Source: CAMAVK01 sp964362485 (GTDB taxonomy: Archaea > Nanobdellota > Nanobdellia > Woesearchaeales > GW2011-AR9). Taken from it: a stretch of DNA of 14,202 bases. Below are positions 5,787 through 13,782 of this stretch, piece after piece (within the stretch, counting starts at the first letter, position 1; every line of letters begins with the position of its first letter). Below the pieces are notes generated by a model. It was not told the origin of the DNA. It did no database searches and saw only the letters and a list, made by a program, of their open reading frames with translations. Location: NCBI GenBank assembly GCA_964362485.1, contig CAYIEX010000040.1, positions 1-14,202 of the forward strand, in the 5' to 3' direction. The position numbers and the translations under genes are program-made.

Positions 5787-7928
5787 ATGAAATGGTGGGG
5801 ACTCATCTTAATTTTAATAATAATCGTACAAATACCCACCGTATTATCCGTACTTACTATAAATGAGATTTTTGCCAAACCAGATAATGGCAATGAATGG
5901 CTTGAACTGTATAACGACAATATGTCAGAAAACATAACAGAGTGGAATATAACCGACAACCTTAGCACCGATTCAATACAATGTTGCAGTTTCTCATCTG
6001 CGTGTAATCATTCCATCGCTCCTTTTACCTATATTGTAATTGTAGACCAAGATTCGACTGCCTCATTTCGTTTAGAACCCAATGTCTACTGTGTTGACGA
6101 TAACTCCATTGGTAACGGCCTTGGTGACACTAGTGACACAATTACCATTGCCAAAGGTGAATTATTTCACAGCATAACATATGATGACCAGAACCCAGTC
6201 ACACCAAATTATACCTATGAACGCCGCGAAGACAACTCTTGGGCAGAAAGTCTGACCCCAGGAGGAACACCACTCTTGCAAAACAGTGTTTGGAATGCAA
6301 GCACAAGTTATCGAAATCTACAAATAAATGAGATTTTAGTAAACCCGCTCGGAGCCGATGACGAGCACAATCCAGCAGGAGAATGGGTTGAATTATACAA
6401 CAATGGAAGCAAAAGCATTGATTTACGCTCGCTTTACTTCTTAGATAGTGTGGGAAATAAACTCCCTGTTACCTCCACCAACACAGAACCAGGCCTCGTA
6501 CTCTGCCCAGGTTGTTTTGTACAAGTATTCAGAGATGGAGACAATGACTTTTCGCTTAATAACGGAGAGGACACATTAACTCTTTTTGCTCATAAAAACA
6601 ACAGAGATATCTTCATCCAAGATATGAGCTACGCAAGGGCCACAGAAGGTGTAAGTTGGAACCGCTTTACGGGGGGTTGGTATGAAGCAAGTCCAACACC
6701 TCAAACCCAAAACATCCGAGCGGAAAGTTGCGATTACGAACTTCAACTTACCACCAATGATGTAATTACCTCAACAGCAGACTTCAACTTGTCCATTACA
6801 ACAATTCATAATAGTGGATACACAGGGAATATATCAGTAAAAGGTATAATCCAAAATGAAAATAACGAAATTACCAGAACATATAGCCCTTGGACAAATG
6901 ATAAAATTATTCAAAGAGCAAGTAAGACCTATTCTCCAAATCTAGCCCAGGGAGTTTATACGATTAACTTTTGGATTGAAAACTTAGGCTGTAGTGATAG
7001 CGCCCCACAAAACAATAATATGACTCTTCCTGTGGTGATAAAGACAAGTACTGCAACAAATGCTCAAACCGAATTAACAAAATTAAAAGTGCCACCAACG
7101 GCAAAAAGGGGACAAATCATTACGGTTGAATTGTCGGTTCACAAGGGGAGTACAAAAGAATCACTGTTAAAAATATGGTTAGAACAGCAAGGAAAAAAGA
7201 TTTCTCCCATAAGCGAAGTAAAGCTCGAACAACAAAACCAAGATTACTCACTAAAAGTACCACTCGTAATACCATGTGACGCAGATGAACTCGAAGGAAA
7301 AATAAACATTGAAGGCATAGGTGTTGATGAGAAGGAAGAAATAAAGATTGCCGGAAGTACCGCTACCTGCAAGACTACAACTCTTGAAGATACAAAGACT
7401 GATTCAAATAAATCTAATGAAGTAATAGAACCAATCGACATTCCCGCAACGATAACGCCAGGTGAAAATTTTATCATTACGGCACGTCTTAACAGTGAAC
7501 AAGAAAACACATATCAACTCTGGGCATACTTGTATCGTGGCTCCCACTGTTTTTCATGTAACAATAACACGTACAAGCCAGAAGAAAATAGTATTATAAT
7601 TAATACTAAGCCAAATTCTGCCGAAATAATCACTATCCCTTTAGCGCTAGACTTGCTCCAAACCGGCGACTATAAAATCAAATTAAAAGCTGTGCGCGAT
7701 GGTCGCAAAACCCCTTTCGAAATAATCTCGGACATTAAAGTAGTCCAACCACCCCCACCAACATCAGCAACTACCTACCCAGAATCAGTCATAAAGCAAC
7801 AGTACGGAGGCGAAGGATTTGTAATGTATGAAACAAATTCCTATAAAACAAGACACTTTATCCCCTATTTTATTGCTATAGCCTTATTTTTCCTTTGTAT
7901 TACATTTATTTTTCTTAAAAAAGAATAA
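5787..7928 (+). CDS. Secreted membrane-anchored protein with two lamin-tail domains
   Basis: The 713-residue protein is probably displayed on the cell surface. An N-terminal hydrophobic segment (about 4-20) after MKWW is a likely signal peptide. Two lamin-tail-like (LTD) domains follow: one near 22-165 with LTINEIFAKPDNGNEWLEL, one near 178-305 with LQINEILVNPLGADDEHNP, GEWVELYNNG and NNGEDTLTLF. These share the NEI...NEWxELYN pattern. The rest (about 315-670) looks like beta-rich Ig-like or CARDB-like repeats, with phrases such as NSGYTGNISVKG. A transmembrane helix at about 693-710 and a KKE tail anchor the C-terminus. Cys pairs (CC, CPGC, CFSC) may form disulfides, and many N-x-S/T sequons could be glycosylated. 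The binding partner is unknown, and the gene is probably monocistronic. Confidence 0.85.
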   Translation: MKWWGLILILIIIVQIPTVLSVLTINEIFAKPDNGNEWLELYNDNMSENITEWNITDNLSTDSIQCCSFSSACNHSIAPFTYIVIVDQDSTASFRLEPNVYCVDDNSIGNGLGDTSDTITIAKGELFHSITYDDQNPVTPNYTYERREDNSWAESLTPGGTPLLQNSVWNASTSYRNLQINEILVNPLGADDEHNPAGEWVELYNNGSKSIDLRSLYFLDSVGNKLPVTSTNTEPGLVLCPGCFVQVFRDGDNDFSLNNGEDTLTLFAHKNNRDIFIQDMSYARATEGVSWNRFTGGWYEASPTPQTQNIRAESCDYELQLTTNDVITSTADFNLSITTIHNSGYTGNISVKGIIQNENNEITRTYSPWTNDKIIQRASKTYSPNLAQGVYTINFWIENLGCSDSAPQNNNMTLPVVIKTSTATNAQTELTKLKVPPTAKRGQIITVELSVHKGSTKESLLKIWLEQQGKKISPISEVKLEQQNQDYSLKVPLVIPCDADELEGKINIEGIGVDEKEEIKIAGSTATCKTTTLEDTKTDSNKSNEVIEPIDIPATITPGENFIITARLNSEQENTYQLWAYLYRGSHCFSCNNNTYKPEENSIIINTKPNSAEIITIPLALDLLQTGDYKIKLKAVRDGRKTPFEIISDIKVVQPPPPTSATTYPESVIKQQYGGEGFVMYETNSYKTRHFIPYFIAIALFFLCITFIFLKKE

Positions 7929-7952
7929 ATAGAGAGTAGAAGACACAAAAGG

Positions 7953-7960
7953 CTTAAAAA
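7953..7960 (+). promoter_or_regulatory. TATA-like box of the scpB operon
   Basis: CTTAAAAA is centred about 25.5 bases before ATG 7982, the leaderless spacing. Confidence 0.55.
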
Positions 7961-7981
7961 GCTCGGTGAGTTTGGACAAGT

Positions 7982-8557
7982 ATGACCATCCTATTTCGTA
8001 CCGTTATTGAAGTGTTAGGCAAACCGCAAGAACATGTAGAGAATACCCTTAAAGAATATATTAAAAACATAAAAGCCTCAAAAAAATATACGATAAAACA
8101 AGAGGACTTTAATCAACCACAAAAACAAGAGAAACAAGAACTCTGGGCTGCATTTGTTGAACTCGAAATTGAAACCGAGACAGCAGGTGATATCTTCAAT
8201 TTCTGTTTTGATTTTATGCCAAGCGTTATTGAAATTATCGAACCACAAGAGCTTATTATTGGGGATGTAGAATTCGGAACCTATCTTAATGATCTCCAAA
8301 CACGATTGCATCAAGTGGATATGGTTGCAAAACAGCTCAAAGCCGAAAATGATCTTCAAAAGAGAAACGTATCATTACTTTTACGTAACTTTGTTTCCAT
8401 GCTCCTCACTAAAAACAATCTAGACCTGCCAACTTTGGGCAAACTCACAGGTGTATCCGAACAAGAATTGGGTGATTTCTTAGATTACCTAATCGATCAA
8501 AAGATTGTCGATTTAAAAGATGGAATTTATTATCTTCTCAAACAAAAGGAGGCATGA
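7982..8557 (+). CDS. Unknown coiled-coil/winged-helix protein upstream of scpB
   Basis: I do not recognise a named family. The 191-residue protein seems to have three parts. The first is an N-terminal alpha/beta domain (about 1-95) with strands at ILFRTVIEVLG, LWAAFVELEIE and SVIEIIEPQEL, resembling an ACT-like or ferredoxin-like fold. The second is a helical coiled coil (about 97-130, YLNDLQTRLHQVDMVAKQLK). The third is a C-terminal winged-helix-like domain (about 132-188, ending DLKDGIYYLLKQ). A TATA-like box gives a leaderless start at 7982. The gene ends one base before scpB, so the two products are probably made and used together. It occupies the place that scpA has in many operons, but I see no kleisin signature. 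Confidence 0.8.
   Translation: MTILFRTVIEVLGKPQEHVENTLKEYIKNIKASKKYTIKQEDFNQPQKQEKQELWAAFVELEIETETAGDIFNFCFDFMPSVIEIIEPQELIIGDVEFGTYLNDLQTRLHQVDMVAKQLKAENDLQKRNVSLLLRNFVSMLLTKNNLDLPTLGKLTGVSEQELGDFLDYLIDQKIVDLKDGIYYLLKQKEA
8548..8552 (+). promoter_or_regulatory. Shine-Dalgarno of the scpB-like gene
   Basis: GGAGG lies five bases before ATG 8558 within the last codons of the upstream gene. It contrasts with the leaderless first gene of the operon. Confidence 0.75.
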
Positions 8558-9190
8558 ATGGATTCAGAGAGCAAAAAAGTCGAAGCAGTTCTTTTTGCAG
8601 TAGGAAAAGAGATTAGTACCGAACGTATCGCCAGTCTTTGCGGATTAGAAGTTCCACAAACAGAAGAAATCATCGTCGCCCTATCTCATGAATACGCCGC
8701 AAAAGACCACTCGCTCCAAATTGTCAAAAAAGAAACAGGTTGGAAGCTCACCGTTCGAGATGAATATGTACCCCTTGTTAGCTCGATTGTAACAAGCACC
8801 GAGCTTGACCGTCCCCTCATGGAGACCCTTGCCGTAATTGCGTGGAAATATCCAATTTTGCAATCCGATGTTGTCAAACTGAGAAGCCCTGCCGCCTACG
8901 AGCACATGCGTGAGCTTGAAACACGAGGCCTTATTGCAAAAGAACGCTCCGGCCGTACCTACAAACTAAAATTAACACCTAAATTCTTCGAATATTTTGA
9001 CCTGCCTTCTGCCGAAGCCAAGCAGGCTTTCTTAAAGTTAGTACCTGCAGAACTCCTCCAAGAAGGCGAGGAAGTATCAAAAGAAGCTGATGAAGTCGAG
9101 CGCCTCTTGGAACTCGAAGGGAAGGAAACCGAAGCGAAATCCGAAATCGAAAAAGCCATGCATGAAATGAAAAAGGATGAAGAATCATAA
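8558..9190 (+). CDS. scpB: ScpB-like chromosome segregation/condensation protein
   Basis: ScpB proteins are tandem winged-helix subunits that bind the kleisin of the SMC condensin complex and help compact and segregate chromosomes. The 210-residue protein fits: the N-terminal winged helix starts KKVEAVLFAVGKEIS and includes the wing GWKLTVRDEY (about 61-70). The second starts at PLMETLAVIAWKYPILQSDV (86-105) and ends YKLKLTPKFFEYFDLP (135-150), a hallmark of the family. An acidic Glu/Lys-rich tail (about 165-210) follows. The gene directly follows the 191-residue gene, with a Shine-Dalgarno. Its stop overlaps by six bases the 3' end of the convergent nucleotidyltransferase gene. No SMC or ScpA gene lies in the window. 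Confidence 0.88.
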   Translation: MDSESKKVEAVLFAVGKEISTERIASLCGLEVPQTEEIIVALSHEYAAKDHSLQIVKKETGWKLTVRDEYVPLVSSIVTSTELDRPLMETLAVIAWKYPILQSDVVKLRSPAAYEHMRELETRGLIAKERSGRTYKLKLTPKFFEYFDLPSAEAKQAFLKLVPAELLQEGEEVSKEADEVERLLELEGKETEAKSEIEKAMHEMKKDEES

Positions 9191-9862
9191 AGCTTGGAGA
9201 TAACAGAGCAAATTCTGACCAGCACGTAGTATTTCTTCTTTACTTTTATCGTTAATGAAATGTAATGTTTCCCATGTTTCACGTAATACTATGGGATTGT
9301 GGAGGAGTTTTATAACTTCACCTCGAGTCTTTGGATACGTGCCTGTCTCAGCATAGATTTTGATCGCAAGCAGCATAAAAGTATGTTTAAAGAGTTTCCA
9401 AAATTCTTTACGCATCTTTCGCACTGACTTATGCGAATTCACAAGATAAATTTGGAGCGACGCTTTTTGTTTTTCAATTTCCTGACCAAATAATTGTCCT
9501 GCAGCTGCACGTTTTGGATACTCCTTTTTTTTGAGGATATCTTTGCCAAATAAGACTTTAGTTCGAAAGGCATTCGAAAAAGCAAAAGTTCCTGACCCTG
9601 GAGCAAGAAAGTCATTTTTTTTGATAGGGAAAAAATGAAAATGATCGTCGAATTTGCTTCCTTTCAGATATGCCTGAGCACCGGCGAAATGACTAATTGG
9701 ATCTTTTTCATAAACAAGAATAATATCACAATCGCTGTGGCCCTCAATCCAGGGATCACCCGCTGCTACAGATCCATGCAATACCATAGACAAATAATCC
9801 GAAGTATCTCTTATAAGCCAGTCATGGAATCGTTTGAGTTCCGGTTTCCAAGTAGTAAGCAT
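9185..9862 (-). CDS. Nucleotidyltransferase-fold protein
   Basis: The 225-residue protein has a minimal nucleotidyltransferase domain. G30-S31 in VLHGSVAAGDPW and the D44-x-D46 pair in GHSDCDIILVYE form the GS...DxD metal- and nucleotide-binding motif of the polymerase-beta-like superfamily. A third acidic residue may be in FDDHFHFF. The C-terminal half (about 115-225) is helical, with Lys/Arg-rich helices. The substrate is unknown; antibiotic, tRNA or protein nucleotidylation cannot be distinguished. I chose ATG 9862 because homology-like sequence begins there. An in-frame TTG at 9910 would add 16 residues (MEKIGNLNKSLF...) and sits just after a GGTG-containing stretch and closer to a TATA box, so it remains possible. 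The 3' end overlaps that of scpB on the other strand by six bases. Confidence 0.82.
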   Translation of the reverse strand: MLTTWKPELKRFHDWLIRDTSDYLSMVLHGSVAAGDPWIEGHSDCDIILVYEKDPISHFAGAQAYLKGSKFDDHFHFFPIKKNDFLAPGSGTFAFSNAFRTKVLFGKDILKKKEYPKRAAAGQLFGQEIEKQKASLQIYLVNSHKSVRKMRKEFWKLFKHTFMLLAIKIYAETGTYPKTRGEVIKLLHNPIVLRETWETLHFINDKSKEEILRAGQNLLCYLQAL

Positions 9863-9940
9863 ACAAAAGAGAAGGAAGAGGGATTTATTAAGATTACCAA
9901 TCTTTTCCAATTACACCTTCCCCATTCCACACCCACAATC

Positions 9941-9950
9941 TTTATAAATA
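9941..9950 (+). promoter_or_regulatory. TATA box in the gyrA/nucleotidyltransferase divergent region
   Basis: TTTATAAATA includes the palindrome TTTATAAA. For gyrA it predicts a start near 9970 and a leader of about 28 nt. In the other direction it predicts a start near 9919, suitable for the nucleotidyltransferase gene. A single box may serve both; no second clear TATA box was seen. Confidence 0.5.
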
Positions 9951-9999
9951 CTCAAATTCTCTCAAAAATACCAATTTATCGTCGATAAAAGAAAACAAC

Positions 10000-12900
10000 A
10001 TGACCACGCCAGAAGCACCCCCAAAACCAGCTCAGGACCGCATCATTACCAGACTTGTCGAAGAAGAAATGAAAAAAGCGTATGTAAATTATGCTATGTC
10101 TGTTATTGTTGGGCGGGCTCTCCCTGACGTTCGTGATGGCCTTAAACCAGTTCATCGCCGTGTTTTGTATACCATGTACGACATGGGTATGTTTCACAAT
10201 AAACCATTCAAAAAATCAGCCCGTATTGTTGGAGACTGTATGGGTAAATACCATCCTCATGGTGATTCAGCAATCTATGACACCCTCGTACGTATGGCTC
10301 AGAATTTCTCATTACGCTACCCATTAATTGATGGCCAAGGAAACTTTGGTTCAGTTGATGGAGATCCCGCTGCAGCAATGCGTTATTGTGTAACAGGAGA
10401 CACCCTTGTAATAACTGAAAACGGACTTACACCTATTAGCGAACTCTCAACTCAGGAAGACATCAACCTCAAGATCCTCTCCAAAGACAAAAAAATCCAT
10501 AAAGCTTCAAAATGGTTTAATTCCGGGCAACATCCCACTCTTAAAATTACAACACAAAAGGGGTATTCTCTTACAGGAAGCCATAATCATCCAGTTTTAA
10601 CGCTAATTTTGGATGAGTTTGAAAATCCTAAATTAAAATGGACTTTATTCGAAGGTCTTAAAGAAGGAGATATTGTTGTTCTTGATCGAAAAATAGACAA
10701 TTTCTGGCCAAAACAAGCATTGAACTTACGCCCATTTTATCCTACCAACAGCAACAAAATACTGCCCATCTACTTAGATGAGGACCTTGCGTTTATTCTT
10801 GGCTCACTCGTTGCTGAAGGGTCGCTTGCCCCCCATAAAATTGAGTTTTGTAATACTGATAAAGTTTGGATTGGTGAATTCCGTGAGCGATGGGCCAGAG
10901 TCTTCCCCGATAGTACGCTCCATCTATTTGAAAAGAAACCAAGCTCCTACGGTAAGAAAAATTATTTTCGCTTAGAGTGCCACTGCCTCAAAACGATTGA
11001 ATTTTTGCACAATGTAGGGTTGACATCAACTAAATCGCCTTTGCGCAGAGTGCCAAAGCTAATTTTCCAATCACCAAAGCAAGTTGTTGCAACTTTCTTA
11101 AAAACATACTTTGAAGGTGACGGTACAGCTACATTTTCAAGTAAGATGATAGAAGTTGGATGTTGCTCTAAAAGTGAGAAGCTCCTTCAAGAAATTCAAA
11201 TTTTATTACTTCGCTTTGGAATCGATGCTACAAGACGTTATGACAACTACAAACAACTGTGGAAACTCTACTTACGAAGCCACCAAAGTAGATTACGGTT
11301 CTATAAAGAAATTAATTTCCTTTCAGAGCAAAAAACTCGTAAATTAGAATACATTGTCCAAACGTATACAAAAGAATCTACTTTGACTGACTTTGTTCCT
11401 TTTATTTCTGAGTCTATCAGAAATACAACTAGTTCTGAGTTTGTTCATAAACATAATTTTGATCGCTACAACAACATGGCTGAAAATTACCAACAAGTAT
11501 GCCAATTAGTAGAACAAGAGACAGATGTGGACTATACAAGAATGTTTGAGTATCTCCTACAATGTCATTATCTCTTCGAAAAAATACAAACTATCCAAGA
11601 AGCCGGTCTCCAGCAAGTTTTTTCAATTAAAGTAGAAAGCCAATGCCACTCGTTCATTTCCAATGGATTCATTAGTCATAATACAGAAGCACGTCTCAAT
11701 CGCTTCGCCGAAGAAATGCTTGCAGATATCGACAGAAATACGGTTGATTTCCAAGACAACTTTGATGGTTCAATGCAAGAACCAAGTGTATTGCCCAATA
11801 AAGTTCCAAATCTTCTAGTGAACGGTTCTTCCGGTATTGCGGTTGGTATGGCCACCAATATCCCCCCACACAACGTAACCGAAGTAGCAAATGCCATTAT
11901 TAGCACAATCGATAAACCTGATATATCTACTGAAGATCTTATGCGTATTATTCCCGCACCTGATTTTCCAACCGGTGGTGAAGTTCATTGCGGCGGGGCA
12001 CTTTTGCAAGCGTATACCAAAGGAAAAGGTAAAGTAACGATCAAAGCAGTAACAAGCATTGAAGATGACCAAATTATTATCAGCGAAATCCCTTATCAAG
12101 TCAACAAAGAAGAGATGATCGAACACATTGCAAGTTTAGTTCGTGATAAAATAGTACTCGGGATTCGTAATATTAACGATGAATCAGATCAGGAAGGAAT
12201 CCGAATTGTAATTGATCTCAAAAAAGATGCTGACCCACAAGTAACTCTTAATCAACTCTTTAAACACAGCCGGCTTAAAGTATCATTTGGAATCACCTTC
12301 CTCGCCCTTGTCAATAACGAACCTAAGATCCTTGGGCTCAAAGAGATTATTGCCGAACATATTTCACACCGCAAGATAGTCATTCGACGTCGTACTCAAT
12401 ATGACTTAGAACAAGCGCAGAAGCGACTCCACATTTTAGAAGGATTGTTAATTGCCATTGATCATATCGATGCCGTTGTCCAAGGGATTAAAAGAAGCAA
12501 AAACGTAGAAGAAGCACGTGATTTTCTGATCAGTACATATACTCTAACCGATATTCAAGCCAAAGCAATCTTAGAGCTTCGCTTACAGAAACTTGCTGCT
12601 CTTGAGCAAGACAAAATTCGTGAAGAACACCTTGGACTTCTTGGTGATGTCAAATCATATCAAGAGATACTCGCATCGGAATCAATCGTTCTTAATTTAA
12701 TTAAAGAAGAACTAGAAGAGATAAAAAAGGTGTATGGAGACAAACGTCGTTCAAAAATTGTCATTGGTGGAGAAGATGATGATATTGATTACGAGGAACT
12801 AATCGAAGAACAAGAAGTAGTTGTAACCATGACTAATTCCGGTTACATTAAACGATTACCCCTCGACACGTATCGAACTCAGAAACGCGGTGGGAAAGGT

Positions 12901-13782
12901 GTTCGTGCAGCAGGGATGAAAGAAGAAGACTTCATCGAGCGCCTCTATGTAGCTTCAACGCATGATTACTTGCTCTTCTTTACCGATCAAGGTCAAGTAC
13001 ACTGGCTCAAAGTATACCACATCCCCGAAGGCTCACGTGAAGCAAAAGGAAAGCATATTGCAAATCTTCTCACCATGCAACCCAATGAAAAGATTACTGC
13101 AATTATCCCTGCTCGTGATTTTTCACAAGGCTATCTTTTCATGGTAACCAAGCAAGGCACAGTTAAGAAAACCGCACTCGAAGAATTCTCAAGACCACGC
13201 CGGGACGGCATTCGTGCCATTAATTTAGAAGAAGGTGACTCTCTGGTGGGCGTAAAATACACAACAGGAGACAAACAGATCCTTCTTGCCACTAAATATG
13301 GTGCCGCTAACCGTTTTGAAGAATCAGATGTACGTTCCGTCGGCCGAACCGCCATTGGTGTTCGAGGTCTTCGCCTCGACGAAGGCGATGAAGTCGTGGG
13401 CATGATTGCTGCTGAAGAGGGAAAACAAATCTTAACTCTCACCGAAAAAGGCTATGGTAAACGAACAGAGATTAGTGAGTACCGCCTTTGTAACCGCGGT
13501 GGAAAAGGTGTAACCAACATTAATATCACAGATAAAAACGGACCAGTTACCACAATCATGCTAGTAGACGGTTCTGAAGAGTTAATGCTGATTTCTAAAT
13601 TTGGGGTTGGAATTCGGATCAAAACCTCTGAAATTGGACTCATTGGAAGATCAACCCAAGGAGTTCGTGTCATGCGTTTGGCTGAAGGCGACACGGTAGC
13701 CGCTTGCGCCAAGATAGTAGTAGAAGAAGGAGGAGAAACGGCAGTTAATGAGACAATTGAAGATGGTGGAGAAAATCCATGA
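10000..13782 (+). CDS. gyrA: DNA gyrase subunit A with in-frame intein
   Basis: GyrA is the DNA-breaking subunit of gyrase (A2B2), a type IIA topoisomerase that introduces negative supercoils using ATP. The precursor has 1260 residues; removing the 432-residue intein leaves 828, normal for GyrA. The N-terminal half shows YAMSVIVGRALPDVRDG, PVHRRVLY, the KYHPHGD segment and the catalytic tyrosine Y129 in AAAMRY, whose continuation TEARL starts at T562 after the intein. The GyrA box QKRGGKG at 961-967 and further beta-pinwheel repeats (for example CNRGGKG) identify GyrA over ParC. An acidic tail ends the protein. Archaeal gyrases are generally considered bacterial in origin. No gyrB is in the window. 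The next gene overlaps the stop as ATGA. Confidence 0.97.
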   Translation: MTTPEAPPKPAQDRIITRLVEEEMKKAYVNYAMSVIVGRALPDVRDGLKPVHRRVLYTMYDMGMFHNKPFKKSARIVGDCMGKYHPHGDSAIYDTLVRMAQNFSLRYPLIDGQGNFGSVDGDPAAAMRYCVTGDTLVITENGLTPISELSTQEDINLKILSKDKKIHKASKWFNSGQHPTLKITTQKGYSLTGSHNHPVLTLILDEFENPKLKWTLFEGLKEGDIVVLDRKIDNFWPKQALNLRPFYPTNSNKILPIYLDEDLAFILGSLVAEGSLAPHKIEFCNTDKVWIGEFRERWARVFPDSTLHLFEKKPSSYGKKNYFRLECHCLKTIEFLHNVGLTSTKSPLRRVPKLIFQSPKQVVATFLKTYFEGDGTATFSSKMIEVGCCSKSEKLLQEIQILLLRFGIDATRRYDNYKQLWKLYLRSHQSRLRFYKEINFLSEQKTRKLEYIVQTYTKESTLTDFVPFISESIRNTTSSEFVHKHNFDRYNNMAENYQQVCQLVEQETDVDYTRMFEYLLQCHYLFEKIQTIQEAGLQQVFSIKVESQCHSFISNGFISHNTEARLNRFAEEMLADIDRNTVDFQDNFDGSMQEPSVLPNKVPNLLVNGSSGIAVGMATNIPPHNVTEVANAIISTIDKPDISTEDLMRIIPAPDFPTGGEVHCGGALLQAYTKGKGKVTIKAVTSIEDDQIIISEIPYQVNKEEMIEHIASLVRDKIVLGIRNINDESDQEGIRIVIDLKKDADPQVTLNQLFKHSRLKVSFGITFLALVNNEPKILGLKEIIAEHISHRKIVIRRRTQYDLEQAQKRLHILEGLLIAIDHIDAVVQGIKRSKNVEEARDFLISTYTLTDIQAKAILELRLQKLAALEQDKIREEHLGLLGDVKSYQEILASESIVLNLIKEELEEIKKVYGDKRRSKIVIGGEDDDIDYEELIEEQEVVVTMTNSGYIKRLPLDTYRTQKRGGKGVRAAGMKEEDFIERLYVASTHDYLLFFTDQGQVHWLKVYHIPEGSREAKGKHIANLLTMQPNEKITAIIPARDFSQGYLFMVTKQGTVKKTALEEFSRPRRDGIRAINLEEGDSLVGVKYTTGDKQILLATKYGAANRFEESDVRSVGRTAIGVRGLRLDEGDEVVGMIAAEEGKQILTLTEKGYGKRTEISEYRLCNRGGKGVTNINITDKNGPVTTIMLVDGSEELMLISKFGVGIRIKTSEIGLIGRSTQGVRVMRLAEGDTVAACAKIVVEEGGETAVNETIEDGGENP
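10387..11682 (+). mobile_element. GyrA intein with LAGLIDADG homing endonuclease
   Basis: The 432-residue intein spans residues 130-561 of the precursor. Splicing motifs are C1 (C130, block A CVTGDTLV), block B TGSHNHP with T192 and H195, block F around VFSIKVE with H550, and the terminal H560-N561, followed by T562 as the +1 nucleophile. The endonuclease motifs are LGSLVAEGSL near 267-276 and FEGDGTA near 371-377, each with an acidic residue in the catalytic place (E273, D374), so the endonuclease may be active. The insertion point is between the catalytic Tyr and the next Thr, the same site used by the mycobacterial GyrA intein. Gyrase cannot work until the intein splices out. Confidence 0.96.

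Noticed and set aside
7982..8557. Calling the 191-residue protein ScpA because it precedes scpB
   Set aside because: The N-terminal domain is alpha/beta and not the helical kleisin N-terminus, and no ScpA signature is visible. Position alone is not enough.
10000..13782. ParC (topoisomerase IV) instead of GyrA
   Set aside because: A complete GyrA box QKRGGKG is present in the C-terminal domain, which ParC lacks.
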